Part shown: positions 37,367 to 46,137 of the stretch, in pieces
Layout: each line of letters begins with the position of its first letter
How positions within the stretch are numbered: position 1 is the first letter of the stretch
Source: Pseudomonadales bacterium
GTDB lineage: Bacteria; Pseudomonadota; Gammaproteobacteria; Pseudomonadales; Azotimanducaceae
Assembly: GCA_022822135.1 (NCBI GenBank)
Contig: JAJECH010000055.1
Coordinates: 62,001 to 126,000 of the forward strand
DNA: 64,000 bases
Direction of reading: 5' to 3'
Notes under the pieces: generated by a model
Seen by the model: only the letters and a program-made list of their open reading frames with translations
Told to the model about the DNA's origin: nothing
The model's database searches: none
Position numbers and translations under genes: made by a program

Positions 37367-37726
37367 ATGGAACTAAATCACACGATCGTACCGTCCAAGG
37401 ATAAAGAGGCCGCGGCGCGCTTTTTCGCGGAAATCATGGGCTTGAAGTATGAAGGTATGACAGGCCATTTCGCTCCAGTGGTGGTCAACGACTCATTAAC
37501 AATGGACTTCGACGATGCAAAGGAATTTAGAAGTCACCACTACGCCTTTAAGGTAACTGATCAGGAGTTTGACGGAATTTTTGGTCGAATAAAAACCAAG
37601 GGCATCACGTACGGTTCCGGTCCATTCGCGTCTGATAATGGGGAAATCAACAACTGGAATGGTGGACGTGGTTTCTATTGGCGTGACATTGACGGACATC
37701 TCTTGGAAGTCCTAACGCGCGATTGA
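37367..37726 (+). CDS. VOC (glyoxalase/bleomycin resistance) family protein
   Basis: A protein of about 119 residues, a single vicinal-oxygen-chelate domain: 'ELNHTIVPSKDKEAAARFFA', 'EIMGLKY' and 'GRGFYWRDIDGHLLEVLTRD'. Metal-ligand candidates are His4, His58 region and the Glu in 'LLEVLT'. ATG 37367 is the natural family start; an in-frame TTG at 37325 would add 14 residues. It sits where iscU-iscA normally follow iscS, about 200 bases after it, so it is probably a later insertion or rearrangement product. Substrate unknown. Confidence 0.85.
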   Translation: MELNHTIVPSKDKEAAARFFAEIMGLKYEGMTGHFAPVVVNDSLTMDFDDAKEFRSHHYAFKVTDQEFDGIFGRIKTKGITYGSGPFASDNGEINNWNGGRGFYWRDIDGHLLEVLTRD

Positions 37727-38015
37727 GATTCAGATCGCTGAATTTCCTTCCTCGATCGGGTCAAAATGAATGTATTCGGTTTTAATTCGTTTATCTAGCT
37801 AGTTCAATAAGCGAAATCGGCGTTTTCTAAGCTATGAAAACTCAGTTAGACGAAGAATCGGATGCGAGAGAGATTTATGCAATCAATTCAAGCTACAAAT
37901 CCACTTCACTGAATTAATATATAAACACATTCATACATTTTTGTATATAAATTCGAATTAACACTGAATTAGATGAGTATTGATAGTTTTTACTTAAGGT
38001 AAGGGTTGTACCCGT
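37727..38015. other. AT-rich intergenic stretch between VOC and doc genes
   Basis: Markedly richer in A and T than its surroundings, with TATATA repeats on both sides of a short spacer (about 37918-37949) and a 10-base palindrome AATTCGAATT at 37950-37959. No open frame of note. It could hold the terminator of the doc gene, but no GC-rich hairpin with T-run is visible. Confidence 0.5.
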
Positions 38016-38399
38016 TTACATTTCAACATTCTCAAGTTTCTCTGCAAACCACTCTGCTACCATTTCTCGAGTCACTTCATGCATAACGAGCGAAAGTGTA
38101 AGAGCTTTCAGTTCTTCATTGGACGCGTTCAATCGAAATCCGCATTTTCGAATGAAGAACTCCGTGACAATATTGGCGGTTCGTTTATTACCGTCGATAA
38201 AGCCGTGATTGCATGCTAGTCCTCTCAGCAACGCGGCGGCTTTGTCGGACATATTTGGGTAGTAGCCTACATAGGGTGTATCAATTGCTGAGTGAAGAAT
38301 TTCTTCGTCATGAATACCGTGCGATCCCCCGAATTCAATCGCTTCTTCGTGTGCTTTTAGCAGAATGTCGAAGGTGATCCGATAGTGATCGTCAGAGAT
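38016..38399 (-). CDS. doc: Doc/Fic-type death-on-curing toxin with non-standard start
   Basis: Reading on from the obvious internal ATG (38252) towards the 5' end the frame stays open and encodes the typical Doc N-terminus: 'DDHYRITFDILLKAHEEAIE', 'FGGSHGIHDEEILHSAIDTP', then the active-site motif 'NHGFIDGNKRTA' (His near residue 65). The whole fits Doc length (about 127 residues). No ATG, GTG or TTG exists between an in-frame TGA upstream and this sequence. An ATC at 38399 lies seven bases after AAGGAG, and a CTG three bases before it. Doc toxins phosphorylate EF-Tu. It overlaps the antitoxin stop by eight bases. Confidence 0.8.
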   Translation of the reverse strand: MSDDHYRITFDILLKAHEEAIEFGGSHGIHDEEILHSAIDTPYVGYYPNMSDKAAALLRGLACNHGFIDGNKRTANIVTEFFIRKCGFRLNASNEELKALTLSLVMHEVTREMVAEWFAEKLENVEM

Positions 38400-38574
38400 C
38401 AGCCAGCTCCTTCATGAGCTGACGTCGTTCCTTGACGATTTGACGCAAGAGCTCTTTGTCTGACGTAGGTTTGCGCTTGACGGACTTCGTTCTTTCACTA
38501 GATTGTCGTTCAAGATTACTTGAACCACGGATAGGACGATTAGTTGGATTATTCGATTTTTCTTTCAACGGCAC
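38392..38574 (-). CDS. Small basic antitoxin candidate paired with doc
   Basis: A 60-residue protein from GTG, rich in Lys, Arg and Ser. The C-terminal third ('KELLRQIVKERRQLMKELAD') is probably helical and could insert into the Doc cleft. It does not show the Phd DNA-binding fold I would expect of the classic partner. Its stop overlaps the toxin 5' end and its last codons carry the AAGGAG that would serve the toxin. Antitoxin role is inferred from position and size. Confidence 0.6.
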   Translation of the reverse strand: MPLKEKSNNPTNRPIRGSSNLERQSSERTKSVKRKPTSDKELLRQIVKERRQLMKELADL

Positions 38575-38606
38575 TACCCCTATTAGACCGATGAATAGCC
38601 ACGTTA

Positions 38607-38612
38607 ATTATA
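38607..38612 (-). promoter_or_regulatory. Possible -10 box of the doc toxin-antitoxin operon
   Basis: On the minus strand a perfect TATAAT lies about 33 bases upstream of the antitoxin GTG, in a short AT-rich stretch. No clear -35 box is seen at the right distance. Confidence 0.35.
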
Positions 38613-38875
38613 TGTTAAAGTACAATTTTGCGGTGCGTTGCTTTGTTTCTGTCGCACTGAAAGTTTAATATTCCTAAAGGAGAGCAATTGGAAATTTAAG
38701 GATTGAGACTTTAGTTCAAAGGCTAGGTCCCCATTACTCTGGTTCAAACATCGATCTCCCATTACAATTCGCATAGCTCGGGTGCGCTCCATAGTCTTTA
38801 TCAAACGATTTTTCTCGGTGGATGCGTGTCTACCCCAACAGGAATTGCATTCCGTCGAACAACTGTGATCACTTT

Positions 38876-39301
38876 ATGTCTATAGAACGTACATTGTCTA
38901 TCGTTAAACCCGATGCGGTCGGTAAAAACCTCATCGGGGAGATTTACTCCCGTTTTGAAAGGGAAGGGCTCAAAATCATTGCGTTAAAAATGTTGCATTT
39001 ATCGCGAGATGAAGCAGAAGGGTTTTACGCCGAGCACAAAGGTAAAGGTTTCTTCGAACCTCTGATGGAGTTTATGACGTCCGGGCCGATTTGTGTTCAA
39101 GTTTTGGAAGGCGAAGAAGCGATTCAAACCAATCGAACCTTAATGGGAGCGACGAATCCGCAGGAAGCGGATCCGGGAACCATTCGAGCGGATTTCGCCA
39201 GCACAGTTGACGCAAATGCCGTTCATGGGAGCGATTCTGCCATATCCGCTGCCCGAGAAATCGCATACTTCTTCTCTCAGGATCAGATTCATAGCAGGTA
39301 A
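38876..39301 (+). CDS. ndk: Nucleoside diphosphate kinase
   Basis: 141 residues, the normal family length, from ATG 38876 ('[18 protein letters not shown]'). An in-frame ATG 54 bases upstream would add a tail not seen in the family. The catalytic phospho-His is in 'NAVHGSDS', the nucleotide site in 'RTLMGATNP'. It balances nucleoside triphosphates with ATP as donor. The gene begins the conserved ndk-rlmN-rodZ-hisS-yfgM-bamB-der block. Confidence 0.97.
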   Translation: MSIERTLSIVKPDAVGKNLIGEIYSRFEREGLKIIALKMLHLSRDEAEGFYAEHKGKGFFEPLMEFMTSGPICVQVLEGEEAIQTNRTLMGATNPQEADPGTIRADFASTVDANAVHGSDSAISAAREIAYFFSQDQIHSR

Positions 39302-39308
39302 AAGCACT

Positions 39309-40442
39309 TTGCAGCGTCAAAACGTGCTGGGTCTCTCCCGCAACGACCTGATTGATTATTTCGAGTCACGTGGAGAGAAGCGATTTCGCGCCACGCAGGT
39401 AATGCTGTGGTTGTACCACAAGCTTGTGCTGGACTTCGATCGCATGTCGAACATCGCCGCGAGTCTGCGACAAGTGATGGCAGACGAATTAGCTGTAGAA
39501 CTACCTGAGGTTTTGACCGTTCTAGAGTCGAAAGACGGTACCGTCAAATGGTTAATGAAAGCTCGATCGGGAGATACCGTCGAGACGGTGCTGATCCCAG
39601 ATGGTCGCCGTCAAACGTTGTGTATCTCTTCGCAGGTTGGTTGTGTTTTGGACTGTACGTTTTGTGCGACCGGTAAGCAAGGGTTCAACGGCAATCTCGA
39701 TGCCGGTGATATCGTAGGGCAGGTACTGCAAGCGTGCCTTTGGTTACAAGAACACCGACCAAATGAACGTTTATCGAATGTCGTATTCATGGGTATGGGA
39801 GAGCCGTTACTTAATTTCGATGCAACATTTAAGTCGATCGACGTATTGCGAGATGACTTAGGTTTCGGCTTGTCCCGTCGCCGTGTTACGGTCAGCACAG
39901 CCGGTGTCGTACCTGGTATTCAACGGATGTGTGGACTTACGACGGTAGCGCTTGCGGTTTCATTGCACGCGCCAAATGATGAAATCCGTTCTGAATTGGT
40001 ACCTCTGAATCGGAAGTACCCGATCGATTCGCTACTTGATGCGTGTCGAGCCTACCTCGCTTCGCAGGATGTCAAAGCGACGATAACGTTCGAGTACACC
40101 TTGATTGATGACGTGAACGACACGAAGAGTCTTGCGCTCGATCTTGCGAAGCTACTGCGAGACTTTCGGTGTAAAGTGAACCTTATCCCGTTCAATCCAT
40201 TTCCAGGTAGTAGCTACAAGCGACCGAGCGAATCCAGAATTTATGCATTTCACAAAAATCTGATGGACAACGGTGTCAGAGCTATGCGTCGCACGACTCG
40301 TGGGGCGGATATTGATGCGGCGTGCGGGCAGCTGGTCGGTCAAGTCAACGATCGAACGCGTCGCGTTGCGCGTTATCGAGAAGGGGTGAATCCGATTTTC
40401 ACGCCTACGACAAAAATTCCTACGTCTTCCGTCATTAATTAA
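39309..40442 (+). CDS. rlmN: 23S rRNA/tRNA adenine-C2 methyltransferase RlmN
   Basis: About 377 residues, a radical-SAM enzyme that methylates A2503 of 23S rRNA and A37 of some tRNAs. The Cx3Cx2C cluster motif is 'GCVLDCTFCATGKQG'. The C-terminal methyl-carrying Cys is in 'DAACGQLVG' and the N-terminal KHDGT-like region is 'LNDLIDYFESRG'-adjacent. The exact start is unclear: the frame is open back into ndk, with TTG 39309 and GTG 39324 as the best candidates and no ATG near. Its usual follower pilF is missing. Confidence 0.95.
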   Translation: MQRQNVLGLSRNDLIDYFESRGEKRFRATQVMLWLYHKLVLDFDRMSNIAASLRQVMADELAVELPEVLTVLESKDGTVKWLMKARSGDTVETVLIPDGRRQTLCISSQVGCVLDCTFCATGKQGFNGNLDAGDIVGQVLQACLWLQEHRPNERLSNVVFMGMGEPLLNFDATFKSIDVLRDDLGFGLSRRRVTVSTAGVVPGIQRMCGLTTVALAVSLHAPNDEIRSELVPLNRKYPIDSLLDACRAYLASQDVKATITFEYTLIDDVNDTKSLALDLAKLLRDFRCKVNLIPFNPFPGSSYKRPSESRIYAFHKNLMDNGVRAMRRTTRGADIDAACGQLVGQVNDRTRRVARYREGVNPIFTPTTKIPTSSVIN

Positions 40443-40461
40443 CGATTCCGGTATCGAGTCT

Positions 40462-41559
40462 GTGACCACAGAAAAACAATTGGGTGAGGACCCGATCCCC
40501 GTCGAAGTAGGGAGCGCAGCGGAAGCATCGATTGATCGAACCGTACTAGATCAAGAAATAGAGGATATTGGGTTTCAGGATGCGGCACAGGATTTAGGTG
40601 CTCGTCTTGAGGCGGCGCGAGAAAGCGCGAAGATGACGGTTGAGGCCGCGGGTGAGCTCCTGAAGCTACTGCCAGAGACGATACTCGCGTTGGAAAGCGG
40701 TGAACTTACGGAGACAGGCGGTAAGGGACTCATCTACATCGAAGGTTATTACCGCGCATATGCGAATGCTCTCGGCGTGGAAATTGGCGATACCCGCTTC
40801 GCGGTCGATCACGCTAGACCAATTGAAACCGGCGCGAATCTAACTCCTCAAGTAAATTACCAAGCGACTACCAAGCAAGTACTGACCGAGCGACTTCGCG
40901 AGAGATCGGATGCGATCATATTAGGCTTAGCTGCAATCATGGTGCTGGTCGTTGGCGGTGTTATTTGGTTGGTTTGGCCGAGCTCTGACGATATCGGGAC
41001 AACCGCGACTGGCGTTGTAGTTACGCCGTCCGATCCGCCACAATCTCAATCGACTGCTGCTGAATTGCCGTTCTACCTTCGGGATGAACCCGCGCAGGCG
41101 CCTGAAACTGGAGCATCCGCGAATACTCTGGAATCCAATCGCGACGAGCCATCTGATTTGGCAGATAGTTCTGTAGGTCAATCAGTTGATGCTGAACTTG
41201 GAGTCACTACGGGAGCGTTAGCTACCGAACCCACACCTACGAGCGCGCCACCCGTAGTGCAGTCCGCGAATCCCTTGTCTGAGTTTAATTTTGTGCCAGG
41301 AACCGCAGTGGCTTCGCAAGATAGAGGCTTGATCGAAATTAGGTTTAGGGGTCCTAGTTGGGTTGAGGTGTACGGTGCGGATGACGCTCGCCTTTATTAC
41401 AAGATGGGACAAGCTGGTGAAGTGGCGTCGCTGGTTGGTTTGGTTCCTTTTACGCTTAGGATCGGCGATGCGTCGGTCGTAACTGTTCGGTTTAACGAAT
41501 CAGAAATTGACCTCGCGCCGTATACGTTCGGTAATGTTGCCAATCTGACGGTTCAGTGA
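40462..41559 (+). CDS. rodZ: RodZ-like cytoskeletal/HTH membrane protein
   Basis: A 365-residue bitopic protein. The N-terminal helix-turn-helix (about residues 48-115, 'ARLEAARESAKMTVEAAGEL') is followed by a basic stretch, one membrane helix (about 152-173) and a long low-complexity periplasmic linker with many Pro, Thr and Ser. A C-terminal beta domain has 'LIEIRFRGPSWVEVYGADD' (RodZ C-terminal family). RodZ links MreB filaments to the cell-wall elongation machinery. The start is GTG. The last bases overlap the GTG that opens hisS; ispG, normally between them, is absent. Confidence 0.92.
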   Translation: MTTEKQLGEDPIPVEVGSAAEASIDRTVLDQEIEDIGFQDAAQDLGARLEAARESAKMTVEAAGELLKLLPETILALESGELTETGGKGLIYIEGYYRAYANALGVEIGDTRFAVDHARPIETGANLTPQVNYQATTKQVLTERLRERSDAIILGLAAIMVLVVGGVIWLVWPSSDDIGTTATGVVVTPSDPPQSQSTAAELPFYLRDEPAQAPETGASANTLESNRDEPSDLADSSVGQSVDAELGVTTGALATEPTPTSAPPVVQSANPLSEFNFVPGTAVASQDRGLIEIRFRGPSWVEVYGADDARLYYKMGQAGEVASLVGLVPFTLRIGDASVVTVRFNESEIDLAPYTFGNVANLTVQ

Positions 41560-41564
41560 ATCCT

Positions 41565-42830
41565 ATGTCCACACGTTCGCCTCTCGTGAGAGGTATGCGG
41601 GATCTATACGCGGATGAACTCGCGAGTATTCGATCCGTGGAATCAGTGTTTGGCGATCGGCTTGAGAGTTACGGCTACGAGCTCATCCGCCTACCAACGA
41701 TGGAACGAACAGCATTGTTCACCCGCGGCATAGGGGAATCGACCGATGCCGTATCCAAGGAGATGTTCACGCTCGATGATGAAACAGACTCCCTATCACT
41801 TCGCCCTGAAGGTACCGCGTCATGCGTTCGAGCGGTCATTGACGCAAATATGTATCGCGGCAACCAGCCTAAGCTCTGGTACGCAGGGTCCATGTTTCGG
41901 CACGAACGCCCACAACTGGGACGTTACCGGGAGTTTTTCCAAGTTGGAGCAGAAGCATTTGGCTTCGACGGACCCGATGTGGACGCGGAGTTGATTCGAA
42001 TCGTGCAGGATGTATGGGAGATTTTGGACATTGCCGATGAAATCACGTTAGAGATCAATTCGCTCGGGAATGCAACGAGTAGGCGGCGACACCGTAACGC
42101 GTTGGTCGAATACCTTGCGCAGTTCAATGATCAACTAGACGAAGACAGCCAGCGACGTCTTGATCAGAATCCGTTGCGCATTTTGGATTCCAAGAACGAC
42201 AGAACTCAAAAAATACTCGAGCAAGCGCCAAGTATTTCAGACTACCTTGATGACGAATCTCGAAACCACTTCGAGGAGTTTCAAGAGCGTCTTGAGAGGT
42301 TCGGTATCAAAGCATCGGTCAATACGCACCTTGTACGCGGATTGGATTACTACACGCATGCGGTTTTCGAATGGAACACCGACAAACTAGGTGCTCAGAA
42401 GCAGGTAGGCGGCGGCGGTCGGTATGACGGTCTCTGTGAATTGCTCGGTGGCGTACCGTGTCCGGCAGCGGGTTTTGCCATTGGCATTGATCGCGTTGCG
42501 CTGTTGCGGAATGAGTTAGGAATCGCCTCACCGACTTCCCACCCTGATGTATACGTGATTGCACTAAGCGACGAAGAAGATGACTTTGCGTTAGATGTCG
42601 CAGCGAAGTTGCGAACTGAATCAAGTCTGAAAGTACGAGTGCATCAAGGCGGCGGGAAAGTAAAGGCGCGGATGCGTGCTGCGGACCGTAGCGGTGCGGC
42701 AATCGCTCTTATAATCGGCGCGCAAGAAGCAGCCAGCAACCATGTTTCACTTAAGTGGTTGCGAATTAATCGGGAACAGGTTACCGTTCCGGTGACTGAA
42801 CTACCTACTACGCTTCTTAACTCGAATTGA
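41565..42830 (+). CDS. hisS: Histidyl-tRNA synthetase
   Basis: A protein of about 421 residues from ATG 41565 (a GTG at 41556, overlapping rodZ, would add three residues). Class II synthetase motifs: motif 2 'MFRHERPQLGRYREFFQVGA', the His-specific 'GLDYYTHAVFE' and motif 3 with 'GGGGRYDGL' and 'GFAIGIDRVALL'. The C-terminal part is the anticodon-binding domain. Charges tRNA-His with histidine. It is translated directly after rodZ in a compact operon. Confidence 0.97.
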   Translation: MSTRSPLVRGMRDLYADELASIRSVESVFGDRLESYGYELIRLPTMERTALFTRGIGESTDAVSKEMFTLDDETDSLSLRPEGTASCVRAVIDANMYRGNQPKLWYAGSMFRHERPQLGRYREFFQVGAEAFGFDGPDVDAELIRIVQDVWEILDIADEITLEINSLGNATSRRRHRNALVEYLAQFNDQLDEDSQRRLDQNPLRILDSKNDRTQKILEQAPSISDYLDDESRNHFEEFQERLERFGIKASVNTHLVRGLDYYTHAVFEWNTDKLGAQKQVGGGGRYDGLCELLGGVPCPAAGFAIGIDRVALLRNELGIASPTSHPDVYVIALSDEEDDFALDVAAKLRTESSLKVRVHQGGGKVKARMRAADRSGAAIALIIGAQEAASNHVSLKWLRINREQVTVPVTELPTTLLNSN

Positions 42831-42851
42831 TTCCACGCAAAAGAGCATCTT

Positions 42852-43478
42852 GTGTCTGATTACTTGACCGACGAAGAGCAGGTCGACAGGTTAAAGAAGC
42901 TCTGGAAGGACTATGGCATTACCGTAGTTGTTGCGCTATCGCTAGGGATTGGCGGTACTGTTGCATGGGATTACTTTAAGGCTTATCAGTCGAATGAAGC
43001 ACAAGCCGCCTCGAATTTGTATACGAGTTACTTGGAAGCCTCTGGAGTAGGTGAACCTAGTTCAGAGTTCATCGACGAGCTTGAATCGAACTACGGAAAC
43101 TCCGCGTACTTTGCGTTCACGCTCCTACGTGAAGCGAAAAGCGAGGTGGATGCTAAGAACTTTAGCGGCGCACACGAGTCTTTAACTAAGGCATTCGAGG
43201 TCGCAAAGGGATCGCCACTCGGTGATTTAGTTGCACTACGCAAAGCCAAAGTTGAATTTGAACTCGGGGATTACGAAGCCGTGTTGCTGACGTTACAGGA
43301 AGTCGAAACAGCAGGATATCGCTGGCAAGCCCTTATGCTAAAAGGCGATGTCCACTTTCAGAACAACGAACTCGAGGCTGCACGAGAGGCGTATCAATCT
43401 GCCAAAGACCAGCTACCGACTGGGTTCGAAAGTGATGTTGTTGATATGCGCTTAGCAAGCGTCCCACCCGCAACATGA
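42852..43478 (+). CDS. yfgM: YfgM family tetratricopeptide membrane protein
   Basis: A 208-residue inner-membrane protein. A short cytosolic start ('SDYLTDEEQVDRLKKLWKDY') leads to one membrane helix (about 17-38) and a periplasmic TPR-like helical domain, as in E. coli YfgM. It works with PpiD at the SecYEG exit as a periplasmic chaperone. The start is GTG. The stop overlaps bamB by four bases (ATGA). It lies in the standard hisS-yfgM-bamB-der order. Confidence 0.92.
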   Translation: MSDYLTDEEQVDRLKKLWKDYGITVVVALSLGIGGTVAWDYFKAYQSNEAQAASNLYTSYLEASGVGEPSSEFIDELESNYGNSAYFAFTLLREAKSEVDAKNFSGAHESLTKAFEVAKGSPLGDLVALRKAKVEFELGDYEAVLLTLQEVETAGYRWQALMLKGDVHFQNNELEAAREAYQSAKDQLPTGFESDVVDMRLASVPPAT

Positions 43479-44719
43479 GAGATCGACCAAGATCGCTATT
43501 GATCCTGGTTTGCGTGTTCGCGGCGTTATTGATTTCAAGCTGTGGTACTTGGAAGTCACTGACTACACGTGACGACAAACCTAAGGAACCGAAGGCCGAC
43601 AAACCGTTGCCGTTAGCGCAGTTTGCATCCGAAGCAAACATACGGGTTCTATGGCGTCGAAACATTGGACGGGGTATTGGTCGGAAATTTATCGACTTAT
43701 CTCCTGTAATCGAGGAGGGTGTGATCTACGCAGCAGACGCCTACGGTTTCGTTGCGTCAATTGATCATGCATCCGGTCGATTTCAATGGATGTCCCGCAT
43801 CGGTCGGCCAAGGAGCAAGGGTTTTATGAACGTCATGGATCGTAGTGATCCCGCGTTCGTAACCGGTGGACTAGGCGTAGGCGCGAATATGATTTATGTC
43901 GGCACCGCGCGCGGTGAGGTGGTGGCGCTTGCTGCCTCCGATGGAGAAGAGCGGTGGCGAGTTGTGTTGACCAGTGAGATACTGGCGCCTCCCATCGCGT
44001 CGCGGGATGCCGTTTATGCACAAACAAGTGATGGGAATCTGTTTGCGCTCTCTCTAGAAGATGGCTCGCAAAAGTGGGTATTCCATTCACAGAATCCTCT
44101 AGTTACCTTGCGCGGCACGTCCACGCCAGTTTTCAATTCCGGAATCGTCTATGCTGGTTTTGCCAATGGTGTATTGTCCGCGATCGATTCAACCACTGGC
44201 GAATTGCTCTGGGAGCAGACGGTTTCGCTACCAACAGGAACGTCTGATCTGGAGCGAATGGTTGATGTCGACGGCAAGCCACTTGTCGAGCAAGGTGTAG
44301 TGGTTGCTTCAACGCACCAAGGTATGACAACGGCAATCCGCCGTTCGGATGGCCAACCGTTATGGCAGGTCGAGGTGGCGTCTACTCGCGCACTGCAATC
44401 CGGCTATGGTCTCGTGTTTGCTGTCACTGATGACGATGAAGTTGTTGGTATCGAACAACGAGACGGCACGATCGCATGGCGACAGGAGGGTTTACTTCGT
44501 CGTCAGTTAACTGACCCGCTCGCATTTAGTAATTACATCTTCGTCGGTGACATGCAAGGTTTTGTCCACGTAATCGCACAAAGTGACGGGCGTTTCATCG
44601 CGCGGAGACGTGTTGATGGCGCTGCGATTCAACCGACGATGGCACACGAAGACGGTGTCGTATATGTACAAAGTAAGGGTGGCAGGCTCATCGCGCTTGA
44701 GCTCGATCGATCGTCATGA
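43475..44719 (+). CDS. bamB: Outer membrane protein assembly factor BamB
   Basis: A 414-residue lipoprotein with a lipobox ending 'LLISSC' (acylated Cys near residue 23) and an eight-bladed beta-propeller of PQQ-like repeats, seen as repeated 'DG...W' units ('AASDGEERWRVVL', 'EDGSQKWVF', 'TTGELLWEQTV'). It helps the BamA machine insert beta-barrel proteins into the outer membrane. It overlaps yfgM upstream and der downstream by four bases each. Confidence 0.95.
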   Translation: MRDRPRSLLILVCVFAALLISSCGTWKSLTTRDDKPKEPKADKPLPLAQFASEANIRVLWRRNIGRGIGRKFIDLSPVIEEGVIYAADAYGFVASIDHASGRFQWMSRIGRPRSKGFMNVMDRSDPAFVTGGLGVGANMIYVGTARGEVVALAASDGEERWRVVLTSEILAPPIASRDAVYAQTSDGNLFALSLEDGSQKWVFHSQNPLVTLRGTSTPVFNSGIVYAGFANGVLSAIDSTTGELLWEQTVSLPTGTSDLERMVDVDGKPLVEQGVVVASTHQGMTTAIRRSDGQPLWQVEVASTRALQSGYGLVFAVTDDDEVVGIEQRDGTIAWRQEGLLRRQLTDPLAFSNYIFVGDMQGFVHVIAQSDGRFIARRRVDGAAIQPTMAHEDGVVYVQSKGGRLIALELDRSS

Positions 44720-46134
44720 CACTGAAGTCTGGAACGATCGCTCTTGTCGGTCGTCCCAACGTCGGCAAATCTACGCTCTTTAATCGGCTATGCGGGGGTC
44801 GCGACGCCCTAGTTCATGATCGACCCGGATTAACACGAGACCGTAAATATGGTCGCGCCGAATTCGGCGGACGTACCGGTACAGTGATCGATACCGGTGG
44901 ACTTCACGATACGTCCGACATCGCGAATCTAGTGAATGCTCAGGTTCGACTCGCGATCGAGGAAGCCGATATCGTCGTTGTACTCCTGGATGCAGCGGCA
45001 GGTGTTACGCCGGCGGATGAATTCATCCTTCAAGAGCTTCGCGTTCTAAATAAACCAATGCGATTGGTTGCCAACAAGATCGATGGTGTTAAGGAGGCTC
45101 AGCTATTTGCGCTTAAAGAGTTAAGCGGCTTAGGGTTCGGCGATGTACTTTTTGTTTCTGCGACTCATGGGGACGGGGTAAATGCGCTCCGTGAATCGCT
45201 CGAACCTTACCTTACTCGTGTCGTTGATTCGATCGACCATGACGGGATTCCGGTCGCAGTGATCGGTCGGCCTAACGTCGGCAAGTCCACGCTCGTTAAT
45301 GCGCTACTGGGCGATGATCGTTGTGTCGTGTTTGATCAACCCGGCACAACGCGAGACTCTATCTACATTCCCTTCGAACGGGACGATCAACGGTATGTGT
45401 TGATTGATACGGCCGGGATCAGACGAAAAGGTCGCGTACAAGACGTCGTGGAGAAGTTCTCGGTGGTGAAAGCACTTGACGCCATGGTCGCGGCAGAGGT
45501 GGCATTACTGGTCATCGACGCAACAGAAGGTATCGTCGAACAGGATCTGCACATCGTAAGTTACGCTGTCGACGCGGGAACTGGCTTAATACTGGTCGTG
45601 AATAAAGTCGATGCGATGGGTTCAGAGCAGCGACGAGCATTGAAGACAGCATTGAGCCGACGATTGAGGTTTGCCGAGTGGATACCCATTCACCATACGT
45701 CGGCACTGAAAAGGACTGGTATTAAGAAACTGTATTCGAAGGTTCGGCAAGTTCATCGCTCAGGACGTCTCGATATTGCAACCCCTGATCTCAACCGTGT
45801 GCTGCAGAAAGCTGTGGAGAGCCACACACCACCTGCGATCCGCTCCCGTCAGGTCAAAATTCGTTATGTCAACAAACTTCGCGATCATCCACCATCATTA
45901 CTGGTGCACGGCAATCAGGTTGAGTCGCTGCCGTCGAGTTACAGACGCTACTTAGAGAATCGATTTCGAACTGCGTTAGAAATCGTTGGCATGCCAATTG
46001 CGATTGAGTTTCGTAATACAGAGAATCCGTTCGGACACCGACGGAATGAACTCACGCGACGTCAACAGAAGCATCGGCAACGGCTGATCCAACGACGCAA
46101 AGCACGGGCGAAAGCGAAGCGCTCTCGAGGCTGA
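44716..46134 (+). CDS. der: Ribosome assembly GTPase Der (EngA)
   Basis: A 472-residue protein with two tandem GTPase domains: G1 'GRPNVGKSTLFNRL' near residue 10 and again 'GRPNVGKSTLVNALL' near 184, each with NKID/NKVD and DTGG/DTAG motifs. A C-terminal KH-like RNA-binding domain and a strongly basic tail follow. Needed for 50S subunit maturation. It overlaps bamB by four bases and closes the operon; the M23 peptidase gene converges on it three bases on. Confidence 0.97.
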   Translation: MTLKSGTIALVGRPNVGKSTLFNRLCGGRDALVHDRPGLTRDRKYGRAEFGGRTGTVIDTGGLHDTSDIANLVNAQVRLAIEEADIVVVLLDAAAGVTPADEFILQELRVLNKPMRLVANKIDGVKEAQLFALKELSGLGFGDVLFVSATHGDGVNALRESLEPYLTRVVDSIDHDGIPVAVIGRPNVGKSTLVNALLGDDRCVVFDQPGTTRDSIYIPFERDDQRYVLIDTAGIRRKGRVQDVVEKFSVVKALDAMVAAEVALLVIDATEGIVEQDLHIVSYAVDAGTGLILVVNKVDAMGSEQRRALKTALSRRLRFAEWIPIHHTSALKRTGIKKLYSKVRQVHRSGRLDIATPDLNRVLQKAVESHTPPAIRSRQVKIRYVNKLRDHPPSLLVHGNQVESLPSSYRRYLENRFRTALEIVGMPIAIEFRNTENPFGHRRNELTRRQQKHRQRLIQRRKARAKAKRSRG

Positions 46135-46137
46135 AGG

